Shown here: positions 41,270-50,015 of the stretch, piece by piece
Position numbering within the stretch: the first letter of the stretch is position 1
Layout: each line of letters opens with the position of its first letter
Assembly (NCBI RefSeq): GCF_006440735.1
Contig: NZ_VFUA01000009.1
Span: 1-64,000 of the forward strand
Reading direction: 5' to 3'
Origin: Mesorhizobium sp. B2-7-1
GTDB lineage: Bacteria > Pseudomonadota > Alphaproteobacteria > Rhizobiales > Rhizobiaceae
DNA length: 64,000 nt
Translations under genes and position numbers: made by a program
The notes under the pieces: model-generated
Seen by the model: the letters and a program-made list of their open reading frames with translations, nothing else
The model's database searches: none
What the model was told of the DNA's origin: nothing

Positions 41270-42000
41270 GCGGCGGACGGGGCGAGCTTGAAGGCCGCGT
41301 CGCCGTCGTCACCGGCGCCGCCGGCGGGATGGGCGGCGCGATAACCCAGGCTTTTCTGGCGGCAGGATGCCGCGTCGTGGCCACCGACCTGAAGCCGGAG
41401 CCACTTCCCGAAGCCGGCGGCGCCCTGTCGCGCCTGTCGCATGACGCATCGAGCGAAAGCGACTGGCGCATAGTCGTCGCGGAAGCGGTAGGCCGCTTCG
41501 GGCGGATCGATATCCTGGTCAACAACGCCGCTTATTTCGAGCCTGCATCCTTCGTCGACACGTCGGCAGCGGACATGGATGCGCATTACCGGGTGAACCA
41601 GCGCGGCGTGCTGATCGGCATGCAGGCGGTCCTGCCCGCCATGCGATCGGCGGGACGCGGGACGATCGTCAACATCTGCTCGGTGGCGGCGCTCAGCGGC
41701 TCGACCGGGGCCTTCGCCTACATGTCGACCAAATGGGCGATCCGCGGCATGAGCCGGGCGGCCGCGCGCGAGCTCGCCCCACTCGGCATCCGCGTGAACG
41801 CCATCATGCCGGGGCTGATCGACACGGCGATGATGGCGTGCAACCCGCCGGAGCGGAATGCCGGCATCATCGGCGCCATCCCCGCCGGCCGCGCGGGACG
41901 ATCCGAAGAAGTCGCCGAGGCAGCACTTTATCTCGCGAGCGACCGCTCCGCCTATCTGACGGGCTCAGAGATCGTCGTCGACGGGGGCCTCTCCGCATGA
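41266..42000 (+). CDS. SDR-family oxidoreductase, second copy
   Basis: A 244-aa classical SDR. The cofactor site is VVTGAAGGMGGAITQAF, NNAA is in LVNNAAYFEP, Ser in NICSVAALSGSTGAF and YxxxK in YMSTKWAIRG. ATGA overlap with the previous SDR and with the RpiR gene, so three genes are one translational unit. It is only distantly similar to the first SDR. Confidence 0.9.
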   Translation: MSGGRGELEGRVAVVTGAAGGMGGAITQAFLAAGCRVVATDLKPEPLPEAGGALSRLSHDASSESDWRIVVAEAVGRFGRIDILVNNAAYFEPASFVDTSAADMDAHYRVNQRGVLIGMQAVLPAMRSAGRGTIVNICSVAALSGSTGAFAYMSTKWAIRGMSRAAARELAPLGIRVNAIMPGLIDTAMMACNPPERNAGIIGAIPAGRAGRSEEVAEAALYLASDRSAYLTGSEIVVDGGLSA

Positions 42001-42905
42001 GGATCCGCGAGCGCCTGACGAGCGAGGATTTCGTCTTCACCAATTCGGAGAAGAAGGTCGTCCGCGAGCTCCTCAACAACTATCCCTCCGCCGCGCTGGT
42101 CTCGGCATCGCATCTGGCGCGCTGCGCCGGCGTCAGCGATCCGACGGTGGCGCGGCTCGCCAACAAACTTGGCTACGAGCGCTTCGCCGACATGCAGCAG
42201 GCACTGCTCGACGAGGTGGCGTCCCACCTCAATTCACCGATGACGATGCTGTCTTCGTCGAGCCGGTCGCTCGGCAGCCGCGAGGTCTGGCAAGGCTACC
42301 TGCAGGCCGTGGCCCGCGACCTTGGCGTGATGGAGCGGGAAATCCTCCCGGCCCAGTTCGCCGATGCGGTCGACCTGATCAGCGACCCCAAGCTGCGCCT
42401 GAGTTGCCTTGGCGGCCGCGTCAGCGGCTTCCTCGCGGCGATGCTGCAATGGCATTTGCAGCAGATCCGGCCCGGCGTGCAATTGTTGACCCACGACCGA
42501 TCGCAACTTGCGGACCGGCTCGTGGATTTCGGCAAGCGCGACCTTCTGGTCGTCTTTGACATCAGGCGCTACGAGATCGACGTCGTGCAGTTTGCGGAAG
42601 CCGCCGCGGGGCGCGGGGCGCAGATTGTCCTCTTCACCGATCGCTGGCGGTCCCCCATCGCGCAAAGGGCGACGATCGTCTTTTCGGCGCCGGTCGAAAC
42701 CGTGTCGCCTTTCGATACGATGACGCCGTCGCTCGCGCTGATGGAAGCGCTGATCGCGGCCGTCGCCCGCAAGCACGGCGATTCCTTCGCCAAGCGGATG
42801 GAGCGCATCGAAGCGACGCGCGCGCCCTACAATATCACCGTCGACCAGAAACCGCTCGCGACCGCCACGCCAAGCCGCCGCGGTCGCAAGCCGAAAGGGG
42901 TTTAG
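41997..42905 (+). CDS. MurR/RpiR-family regulator, gene A
   Basis: A 302-aa regulator. The N-terminal HTH_6 domain (about 5-75) has SASHLARCAGVSDPTVARLANKLG. A SIS domain (about 120-260) has LRLSCLGGRVSGFLAAMLQWHL and LVVFDIRRYEIDVVQFAEAAAGRG. The basic C-terminal tail (PSRRGRKPKGV) is unusual. It sits last in the SDR-SDR-rpiR operon and is followed by a hairpin terminator. It is similar to the RpiR gene at 44306, so the two may have related ligands. Confidence 0.9.
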   Translation: MRIRERLTSEDFVFTNSEKKVVRELLNNYPSAALVSASHLARCAGVSDPTVARLANKLGYERFADMQQALLDEVASHLNSPMTMLSSSSRSLGSREVWQGYLQAVARDLGVMEREILPAQFADAVDLISDPKLRLSCLGGRVSGFLAAMLQWHLQQIRPGVQLLTHDRSQLADRLVDFGKRDLLVVFDIRRYEIDVVQFAEAAAGRGAQIVLFTDRWRSPIAQRATIVFSAPVETVSPFDTMTPSLALMEALIAAVARKHGDSFAKRMERIEATRAPYNITVDQKPLATATPSRRGRKPKGV

Positions 42906-42942
42906 GGCGTTTCACCGTTTTACGAAAACGGCGAAACGCCCT
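42904..42942 (+). terminator. Rho-independent terminator after RpiR gene A
   Basis: A very strong hairpin, AGGGCGTTTC ... GAAACGCCCT with inner CCGTTTT/AAAACGG, starts inside the stop codon and is followed by a T-rich stretch (42945-42954). Confidence 0.85.
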
Positions 42943-42954
42943 ATCTCTTGTTTT

Positions 42955-43003
42955 GACGCAATTCCGGACGGAAAACCGCGCACACTTTTCCTGGAATTGC
43001 TCT
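42955..43003. repeat. Short palindromic intergenic repeat, copy B
   Basis: Same element as at 1999-2050: GACGCAATTCCGGACGGAAAACC ... TTTTCCTGGAATTGC. It separates the RpiR gene A terminator and the 3' end of the glutamine-synthetase-like gene. Confidence 0.8.
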
Positions 43004-44309
43004 AGTAAACCGCCTCATAGGCTTTGCATTGATCGAGCACGCTGCGGTCGCCGAGGAACTTCAACTCGCCGCGCTTGTGGTCGCGGTAGACCTCGCAGAA
43101 GCCGGCGGGGAACCAGCCGCGCACGGTCTCGTTGGCCATCATCCGCTCGATTGCCTCGCCAAGCGATTGCGGCAACCGGGTGAAGCCGCGGGCCGCGAGC
43201 GCCGCGGGATCGAGCAGCGAAAGATCTTCCTGCGTCGCCTGCGGCGCCTCGAGCTTTTCCACAATGCCCTGCACTCCGGCATGAACGATAGCCGCGAGCG
43301 CCAGATGCGGCGATGCGGCGGCGTCGGCCGCGCGGAATTCGATGTTGTATTGCCTGGCCACGCCCTCCGGATCGCGCGCGGTGGTCGGGCATATCCGCAC
43401 CGACGCTTCCCGGTCGCGGACACCGAGATTGTTGAAGGCCGCGCTCCAGCGATGCGGCGTCAGCCTGAGAAAGGAAACCGACGACGGCGCCGTGAAGGCG
43501 ACGATGCTGTCGAGATATTTCAGCACGCCCGCGACGAACCCTTGCGTGATCGCGGACATGCCGTGCGGACCGCTTTCGTCATAGGTCGCGGGGCGGCCGC
43601 TGGAATCCTCGAAGCTGAGATGGATATGGACGCCATTGCCGACACCGTCGGGATGGCGGATCGGGGTGAAGCTTGCCTCGTCGTCGAAGCGTCGCGCCGT
43701 GGCGCGGACCATCTCGCGCAGGACAAGGCCGGCATCGGCCACGCGCACGCCGCGCTCCGGGCTGATCGTCACCTCGTATTGACCGACGCCGTATTCTTTC
43801 ATCACCGTGTCCGGCTTGAGGCCGGCCGTCTTGATCGCGGCCATCAGCGTTGCGGCGAATGCCGCCCGGTTGCGGTAGCCCTCCATCGAATAGGCACCGC
43901 CGCCGTCGCTGGCCTTGAGATGGAACTCGTGTTCGAAGGCACCGATCAACCGGACACCCGCGACGTCGTCCAGCTTCTTCAGCGCCGATTTCAGGATGGA
44001 GCGCGTGCAGCACTCCCAGGGAGCGCCGTCGAGGGTCAGGATGTCGCCGAGCATGAAGTCCTCGGCGGGGCTGCCATCCTCGAAATCCACCGTCACGCGG
44101 CTGTCCCGGTCGGGCACCAGCAAGAGATCGCCAAGCGAACCATACGGGCTTTCAGCAATCGCATCGAAGCAGGTGATCTGTACGTTGGTGGGCGTCCAGC
44201 CCACGCCGCGCCCTGCCCGCTTCTCAATGAGATCGAGAGGAAATGCCTTGCCCCGAACACGCCCCGAAACGTCGCATGTCGCGACGAAGAGCAGGGGTTC
44301 CCTTATCAT
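43002..44309 (-). CDS. Glutamine synthetase-family ligase
   Basis: A 435-aa GS-family protein, shorter than housekeeping GlnA and likely a gamma-glutamyl-amine or amide ligase (PuuA/GlnT type). Active-site blocks are EHEFHLK, KEYGVGQYEVTISPERG, GNGVHIHLSFED (ammonia/metal site) and LRLTPHRWSAAFNNLGVRD with the phosphate Arg in REASVRICP. FRAADAAASPHLALAAIVHAG follows. It overlaps the RpiR gene B (stop/start ATGA), so it is cotranslated with its regulator. Ligand specificity cannot be read from sequence. Confidence 0.9.
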   Translation of the reverse strand: MIREPLLFVATCDVSGRVRGKAFPLDLIEKRAGRGVGWTPTNVQITCFDAIAESPYGSLGDLLLVPDRDSRVTVDFEDGSPAEDFMLGDILTLDGAPWECCTRSILKSALKKLDDVAGVRLIGAFEHEFHLKASDGGGAYSMEGYRNRAAFAATLMAAIKTAGLKPDTVMKEYGVGQYEVTISPERGVRVADAGLVLREMVRATARRFDDEASFTPIRHPDGVGNGVHIHLSFEDSSGRPATYDESGPHGMSAITQGFVAGVLKYLDSIVAFTAPSSVSFLRLTPHRWSAAFNNLGVRDREASVRICPTTARDPEGVARQYNIEFRAADAAASPHLALAAIVHAGVQGIVEKLEAPQATQEDLSLLDPAALAARGFTRLPQSLGEAIERMMANETVRGWFPAGFCEVYRDHKRGELKFLGDRSVLDQCKAYEAVY

Positions 44310-45154
44310 TTTGTCGACTTCCTTTCCTTGTCCAGCCGCAAGGCGTCCCAGGCGCGGATGCGGCTGCTAGTGGAATTCCAATCCCGTTCGGAAATGTGGG
44401 TGATCATCGCATCGACCGTGACCATGGCGCCGATGTAGGTGTCCCATGCCGTTCCGTTGTCGATCGAGAGCGCGATGACCTCGGTCGCTTCGCTCGAGGC
44501 CGGCGACAGCCATTTGTCGGTGAAGAGCAGGACTTCGATGCCGCTCGCCTGCCTGGCCGTGCGCACGAGCTGCTCGAGGCGCGGCTGGTAGCGGCGAAAA
44601 TCGAACACCACGAAGACGTCGCGCGCCTTCATCCGCAAGATGTATTCCGGCCAGACTTCCGGATCGGGCGGGATGTGAAAGACGTCGCGCCGGATCTGGC
44701 GCAGATGGCGCGAAAAATGCTGCGCCATGGGGTCGCTGATGCGGCCGCCGATCAGATAGATTGCTCGCCTTTCGTCCGCCACCATGCTGCAGATGCGCTC
44801 GAACTGCACCTGCGTCAGCGCGGCGGGAACCGCGCGCACCAGCTGGCTCGCGCGTTCGACATAGGCTTCGAGGAAGTTCGCGCCGTGGGAGCTTTTGCCG
44901 TGCAGCTCCACCGGCGAGCGATGCCACTCCTTGAGCTCGCCGATGAGCTTGTGCTGGAAATCCTGGTAGCCCTGGCAGCCCAGCTTGGCGACGAAGCGCG
45001 TGATCGAGGGGGCCGATACACCGGTCTTGTCGGCGAGCGTCTGGATCGTCTGCAGCCCGGCAAACGGATAGTCCGCCAGCAACGTCGAGGCCAGCTTCCG
45101 CTCGGCCGGCGTCAATGCGCTCTCAAGCTCTTCGATCTGTGCCCTGAGTTCCAT
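44306..45154 (-). CDS. MurR/RpiR-family regulator, gene B
   Basis: A 282-aa regulator with an HTH_6 domain (LTPAERKLASTLLADYPFAG, VSAPSITRFVAKLGCQGYQDF) and a SIS domain (RRAIYLIGGRISDPMAQHF, VFVVFDFRRYQPRLEQLVRTAR). The strong GGGAGG fits the ATG at 45154 best; ATGs at 45160 and 45190 are alternatives. It diverges from the FGase-like operon. A perfect 19-bp palindrome lies in the gap and is the likely operator. Confidence 0.9.
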   Translation of the reverse strand: MELRAQIEELESALTPAERKLASTLLADYPFAGLQTIQTLADKTGVSAPSITRFVAKLGCQGYQDFQHKLIGELKEWHRSPVELHGKSSHGANFLEAYVERASQLVRAVPAALTQVQFERICSMVADERRAIYLIGGRISDPMAQHFSRHLRQIRRDVFHIPPDPEVWPEYILRMKARDVFVVFDFRRYQPRLEQLVRTARQASGIEVLLFTDKWLSPASSEATEVIALSIDNGTAWDTYIGAMVTVDAMITHISERDWNSTSSRIRAWDALRLDKERKSTK

Positions 45155-45211
45155 TCCCATCTTCCTCCCACGCAGAAAAAATTTAGTCAATTGTCATTTT
45201 AAGTTTGACAT

Positions 45212-45230
45212 TGATGAAAATTTTTCATCA
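45212..45230. promoter_or_regulatory. Perfect 19-bp palindrome, candidate RpiR operator
   Basis: TGATGAAAA-T-TTTTCATCA is symmetric over every base and lies in the AT-rich gap between RpiR gene B (start 45154) and the FGase-like gene (start 45256). It ends 25 bases before the latter ATG. Dyads with GAAA/TTTC cores are typical of RpiR-family regulators. It may control both directions. Confidence 0.65.
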
Positions 45231-45255
45231 TCCTTGCCCAGACAGAGAAGGCATT

Positions 45256-46032
45256 ATGAATATTTCCAATCAACCACAATCGACGCTTCTCGGCGCTTCC
45301 GATCCCTCCCCCGTGGAGATCGTCAATCCCGACGGCAGCGGCGATGTGCTCCTCGTCTGCGAACATGCCGGCCGAGAGATCCCATCCTCACTGGGAGACC
45401 TCGGCATCGCGGCGAGCGAGATGGACAGGCATATCGCCTACGACATCGGCGCGCGCGATCTTGCCTTGATGCTCTCCAAGCGCCTCGATGCGCGCCTCGT
45501 CGCGCAGCGATACAGCCGGCTGGTCATCGATTGCAACAGGCCGACGGAGGCCGACGACTCCATACCGCCGGTCAGCGACGGGACGGAAATCCCGGCCAAC
45601 AGGAACCTGGACGCCCGGGAACGGGCGCAGCGGGCCACCGAGATTTTCGAGCCGTTCGACCGCGCGCTGGCGCAGGCGATCCGGGACCGCAGGCCGAAGG
45701 CCATCTTCGCGATCCACAGCTTCAATCCGGTGCTGCGGGGCGTGTCGAGGCCGTGGGACATCGGCTTCCTCTACAGGAAGGACGCGCGGACTTCGCCTGC
45801 GCTCAGACAATATCTCCTTGCCGCCGCGCCGGATCTTTCGATCGGCATGCAGGAGCCTTACACGATCAGCGATCGATCCGATTGGTTCGTACCGGTGCAT
45901 GGCGAGCGCAACGGCATCGCCCACAGCCTGATCGAGGTGCGAAACGACAACATTTCTCACCCTGAAGGGGTGGCGCGTTTCGCTGACCTTCTCGCGGGCG
46001 CGATCGACGGTTTCACGAAGAGAGGCGACTAA
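45256..46032 (+). CDS. N-formylglutamate amidohydrolase family protein
   Basis: A 258-aa protein of the FGase family, which hydrolyses N-formyl-L-glutamate or similar N-acyl amino acids to the free acid. Metal and catalytic blocks are VLLVCEHAGREIPSSLGDLG, HIAYDIGARDLALML and FAIHSFNPVLRGVSRPW. YTISDRSDWFVPVHGERNGIAHSLIEVRNDNIS follows. The ATG at 45256 is preceded by AGAGAAGG; the frame reaching 45205 would run across the palindrome. First gene of the + strand operon, followed after 3 bases by the cysteine hydrolase. Confidence 0.9.
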   Translation: MNISNQPQSTLLGASDPSPVEIVNPDGSGDVLLVCEHAGREIPSSLGDLGIAASEMDRHIAYDIGARDLALMLSKRLDARLVAQRYSRLVIDCNRPTEADDSIPPVSDGTEIPANRNLDARERAQRATEIFEPFDRALAQAIRDRRPKAIFAIHSFNPVLRGVSRPWDIGFLYRKDARTSPALRQYLLAAAPDLSIGMQEPYTISDRSDWFVPVHGERNGIAHSLIEVRNDNISHPEGVARFADLLAGAIDGFTKRGD

Positions 46033-46035
46033 AGA

Positions 46036-46683
46036 ATGGAACTGACACGCAACGTTCCGCTGGTGCCGGAACAATCCTGCATCCTGTTCATCGATGTGCA
46101 GAATTTCTCGGCGCATCGCGACGGCGGCGAGTTCAAGGACCTCAGCAAAGCCGAGTTCGAGGAAAAGTACGGCTGGTTCTTCAAGCGCATCCAAGGCCAA
46201 ACCATACCGAACATGAAGCGTCTTCTGGGTGGCTTCCGAGCCGTCGGGATCGAGGTCATGCACACCACGATCGAAAGCCTGACCAAGGACGGCCGCGATC
46301 GCAGTCTGGATTACAAGATCACCGGCTTCCATGTGCCGAAGGGATCCTGGGACGGCAAGGTCATCGACGAACTGGCACCCGCGGATGACGAGATCTGCCT
46401 TCCCAAGACCTCCTCCTCGGTCTTCGTCTCCACGCATATCGACTACATCCTGCGCAATCTCGGCGTGCGCCAGTTGGTGATCTCCGGGCTTCTGACCGAT
46501 CAGTGCGTGGAAAGCGCGGTCCGCGACGCCTGCGACCTTGGATATCTCGTCACCCAGGTGACCGATGCCTGCGCGACCTATTCGCAGGAGCGCCACGACA
46601 ATTCGCTCCGCACCATCAAGGGCTATTGCCGCCAGGTGACCACCGATCAGCTTCTCGATGAATTGAAGGGGCTCGCGAAATGA
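46036..46683 (+). CDS. Isochorismatase-like cysteine hydrolase
   Basis: A 215-aa cysteine hydrolase with the family triad Asp20 (LFIDVQNF), Lys124 (CLPKTSSSVF) and Cys157 (LLTDQCVESAV). Members cleave amides such as N-carbamoyl amino acids, biuret or nicotinamide. Its position between the FGase-like and M20 hydrolases fits hydrolysis of an amide-type intermediate. ATGA overlap with the M20 gene. Confidence 0.92.
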   Translation: MELTRNVPLVPEQSCILFIDVQNFSAHRDGGEFKDLSKAEFEEKYGWFFKRIQGQTIPNMKRLLGGFRAVGIEVMHTTIESLTKDGRDRSLDYKITGFHVPKGSWDGKVIDELAPADDEICLPKTSSSVFVSTHIDYILRNLGVRQLVISGLLTDQCVESAVRDACDLGYLVTQVTDACATYSQERHDNSLRTIKGYCRQVTTDQLLDELKGLAK

Positions 46684-47990
46684 GCGACACGATTTCCGCC
46701 GTCTGGAAGGCGGTCGAAGAGGACCGCGACTATGTCGTCGGGCTGACCCGGGATATCGTGCGGATACCATCCGTCAATCCGAAATTTCAGGCCGATCCCG
46801 CGATCAACCGCGAGGCCGACGTACAGACCCGTCTCGCGGGCGAACTGGAAGCGCTCGGCTTCGGGATCGACCGTTAGGACGTGTTTCCGAACCGGCCGAA
46901 CCTGACGGGCGAATGGGCGGGCAACGACGAGAAAAGCCTCATTCTTTGCGGCCATGTCGACGTCGTGCCGGTGGGCGATCAGTCGAAGTGGGATTGCGAT
47001 CCGTTCGGCGGCGACATCAAGGACGGCCGCATCTGGGGCCGCGGCGCTGTCGACATGAAGGCCGGCGTCGCCGCCTGCGTGGCGGCGGCCCGCGCGGTCC
47101 GCAAGGCAGGGGTCAAGCTCGACGGCCGGCTCGCCATCCACACCGTGGTCGACGAGGAGGCCGGCGGCTTCGGGGCGATGGACCTCGTCAAGCGCTCGCG
47201 CCTGGCGAAAAGCGCTATCATCGCCGAGCCCACCTGGGGCAACATCGTGCCGGCCGAAGGTGGCCTCACCTGGGTGCGCGTGACAATTTTCGGCAAGCAG
47301 GCGCATACCGGCTGGCGGTTCAACTCGATCTGGCCGCAGCCGCATGTCGAGGGCCGTCTCACGCCCGGCGTCAATGCGATCGAACTGGCCACACGCTTCC
47401 TGATGGCGCTGCGCGATTTCGAGACCTCGCGCTGCCGCGACAACTGGCATCCGCTGGTGCCTGCCGGCCTCGCCACGATCAATCCGGGCGTCATCCGCGG
47501 CGGCGCGGGCATAGGCCCCGACGGCACGCCAGCGATCATGACCAACGCGGCCATCATCCCCGACATCGTCACCATCGATCTCGATTACAAATTCATGCCG
47601 CAGGAGAAGTTCGAGGACGTGAAGGCGGAGTTCGAAAACTTCGTCCACCATTTCGCCGCCTCCGACGCCTGGATGCGGGATCATCCGCCAGCGATCGAAT
47701 GGGACCTCTTCGGCCTCAACTTTCCGCCGATGAACACGCCGGTCGACGCCCCGATCGTGCAATCGCTCAACAGGCGCGCCACGGAGGCGCAGGCCAAGGC
47801 GCCCGTGATCAAGGGTTTCGAAGCCGTCACCGACGCCGCGCATTACGCCGGCGCCGGCGTGGTGCCGGTGATCTACGGACCGGCCGGCGATGGCTTCCAC
47901 GGCGACAATGAATGCGTGGATATCGACAGCCTGATCGAGACCACGAAGGTCATCGCCGCGGCCATCATCGACACGTGCGGCACCGCCTGA
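46680..47990 (+). pseudogene. M20-family (ArgE/DapE-like) hydrolase interrupted by an amber codon
   Basis: One frame of 437 codons is broken by a single in-frame TAG at 46875-46877. Before it lie 65 residues of the family N terminus (ending ALGFGIDR). After it the frame continues as DVFPNRPNLTGEW, and all zinc-site residues follow: GHVDVVP, GRGAVDMKAG, DEEAGGFG and the C-terminal FHGDNECVD. The expected residue at the stop is Trp (TGG to TAG). A GTG at 46881 could in principle restart translation and give 369 aa, but no ribosome binding site precedes it. Either the gene is inactivated, is suppressed, or the base is a sequencing error. M20 enzymes deacylate N-acyl amino acids or peptides. Confidence 0.85.
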
Positions 47991-48038
47991 ACAGACCGAC
48001 CGACAATCCAAAAAAGCAAAATATCAAGGGGTAACGAC

Positions 48039-49271
48039 ATGATCACCAGACGCGTTCTTATGGGAGCAGTATCGGCCGTGGCGCTCTTTTCCACGTCCGC
48101 ATTGGCCTATGCCGACACCATCAAGCTCGGCGTGCTCGCGCCGCTCACCGGCCCGGCCGCCGCCGACGGACAGGAAATGGTCAACGGCGCCAAGCTTGCC
48201 GTCGACGAGCTGAATGCCGCAGGCGGTATAGCCGGCCACACTTTCGAAGTCGTCGTGGCCGATGTCGGCGACGGCAATCCCGACAAGGTCGCGACGGCGG
48301 TCGAGCGGCTGCTCGGCGACCACGACATGGGCGGCGTATTCACCAACTATGCATCGAGCACCAATTTCGAAATCGAGATGCTAGCCGAGCAGGACATGGT
48401 CTACATGATCGCCGCCAACTCGCAGCAGACCCACGATATCATCGCGCCAAACCCCGAGAACTTCCCCACCGTGTGGTCGCTGACCCCGTCCTATGACGGC
48501 TACAACACCGAGATCGTCCCGGTGATCAAGGAACTGTCGGAGACGGGCAAGATCAAACTACCGAACAAGAAGGTCGCGATCATCTCCTCCGACAACCCCT
48601 ACTCCAAGGGCATCGCGGAAGGCATGGCCAAGGCCTTCGGCGCCGATGGCTGGGAAATCACCCAGAACGATCTCGTGCCCTTCGGCGAAGTCAGCGACTG
48701 GCGCGCCTTCCTCGGCAAGGTGCGCAAGGATCCGCCGGCGCTGCTGATCAACACCGACTATCTGTCGGCCAATGCCGCGACCTTCATGACCCAGTTCATG
48801 GAGAACCCGACCGACAGCCTCGTCTTCATCCAGTACGCGCCGTCCGTTCCCGAATTCCTGAAGTTGACCAAGGAGAAATCGTCCGGCGTGGTCTACAACA
48901 TGCTGGGCGGCCTGCTCTTGTCGCCGAAGAACCCGCGCGCGCAGGAAGTGCTCGACAAGTACAAGGCCAAGTACAACATCGAATCCGGCGGCGCCGGCGC
49001 CCTGACCTACGAAGAGGTCATGATCTACGCCGACGCGCTGACCAAGGTCGGCGACCCGGCCAAGCGCAAGGAAATCGGCGAACAGATCGGCAAGACCGAC
49101 AAGCAGACCTCGATCGGGCGCATCACCTTCGACCCGGCGACGCACCTGTCGGTGCAGAACACCGAAGGCGTTCCGCTGCAGTTCTACCAGATCCAGGACG
49201 GCAAGCGCGTCCTCTTCTATCCAGGCAAATATGCGACCGGCGACTTCGTCCAGCCGGCATGGATGAAGTGA
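48039..49271 (+). CDS. ABC importer periplasmic binding protein, system 2
   Basis: A 410-aa Leu/Ile/Val-type binding protein with a signal peptide (MITRRVLMGAVSAVALFSTS, cleavage near ALAYADT). Typical core segments are IKLGVLAPLTGPAAADGQEMVNGAKLAV and KKVAIISSDNPYSKGIAEGMAKAFG. AAGGGG lies 7 bases before the ATG. Its arrangement after the hydrolases and before the ATPases makes it the substrate receptor of system 2. The ligand is probably a small acid or amide, not known. Confidence 0.93.
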   Translation: MITRRVLMGAVSAVALFSTSALAYADTIKLGVLAPLTGPAAADGQEMVNGAKLAVDELNAAGGIAGHTFEVVVADVGDGNPDKVATAVERLLGDHDMGGVFTNYASSTNFEIEMLAEQDMVYMIAANSQQTHDIIAPNPENFPTVWSLTPSYDGYNTEIVPVIKELSETGKIKLPNKKVAIISSDNPYSKGIAEGMAKAFGADGWEITQNDLVPFGEVSDWRAFLGKVRKDPPALLINTDYLSANAATFMTQFMENPTDSLVFIQYAPSVPEFLKLTKEKSSGVVYNMLGGLLLSPKNPRAQEVLDKYKAKYNIESGGAGALTYEEVMIYADALTKVGDPAKRKEIGEQIGKTDKQTSIGRITFDPATHLSVQNTEGVPLQFYQIQDGKRVLFYPGKYATGDFVQPAWMK

Positions 49272-49280
49272 CACGGTCCG

Positions 49281-50015
49281 ATGAACGACACGATCCTTGA
49301 GGTCGTCGACGCCAGCAAGCACTTCGCCGGGTTGAAGGCCGTCAACGGCGTGAGCTTCGGCGTCACGCGCGGTGAGATCCTGGGCATTGCCGGCCCGAAC
49401 GGCTCGGGCAAGAGCACGCTCTTCAATCTCATCACCGGCGTTCCCTTCGGCCCGACCTCCGGCGAGATACGCTTCCAGGGCCAGCGGATAGACCGCTGGC
49501 CCGCCCATCGCATCGCCCGCGCCGGGCTTGCCCGCACATTCCAGAAGGATGCGGAATTTCCGGATCTGACGGCCGACGAGACATTGCTCGTCTGCGGCAC
49601 CTATAACGGCCGGCTCGGCCGCGCCGCGGCGCTGACGCGTTCCGACGAGGTGCTCGGTCTCGTGGGGTTTACCGACGCGCGGCGCGGCATCCCCTCGCGC
49701 AACCTGTCGGTCTATGAAAAGAAGCAACTGATGATCGCCTCGGGGTTGATGTCGCGCCCGGCCGTGCTGATGCTCGACGAACCCGCGTCCGGCCTCACCA
49801 AGCCCGAGATCGAGAGCCTGGACAGGCTGCTCGTGGCGGTCAACGCCTCCGGCGTGACCGTGCTCTTGATCGAACATGTCCTCAGCCTGCTGCTTTCGAT
49901 CTCCCAGCGGCTCATCGTCCTCAACCAGGGCTCGGTCCTGGCCGAGGGCAATCCGGCCGAGGTCGTCCGCAACGAGGAGGTGATCACCGCCTATCTCGGA
50001 GGGCGCAAGCAATGA
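49281..50015 (+). CDS. ABC importer ATPase (LivG-like), system 2
   Basis: A 244-aa ATPase with Walker A GPNGSGKSTLFNLITG and Walker B VLMLDEPASGL and the H-loop LIEHVLSLLL. The usual LSGGQ signature is replaced by LSVYEKKQLMIASGL, a degenerate signature. The stop overlaps the next ATPase start (ATGA). Confidence 0.9.
   Translation: MNDTILEVVDASKHFAGLKAVNGVSFGVTRGEILGIAGPNGSGKSTLFNLITGVPFGPTSGEIRFQGQRIDRWPAHRIARAGLARTFQKDAEFPDLTADETLLVCGTYNGRLGRAAALTRSDEVLGLVGFTDARRGIPSRNLSVYEKKQLMIASGLMSRPAVLMLDEPASGLTKPEIESLDRLLVAVNASGVTVLLIEHVLSLLLSISQRLIVLNQGSVLAEGNPAEVVRNEEVITAYLGGRKQ

Noticed and set aside
46875..46877. Reading the amber codon as pyrrolysine or selenocysteine-like recoding
   Set aside because: TAG recoding to pyrrolysine is known from methanogens and a few anaerobes; no pyl genes or insertion element are visible, and the family residue there is Trp.
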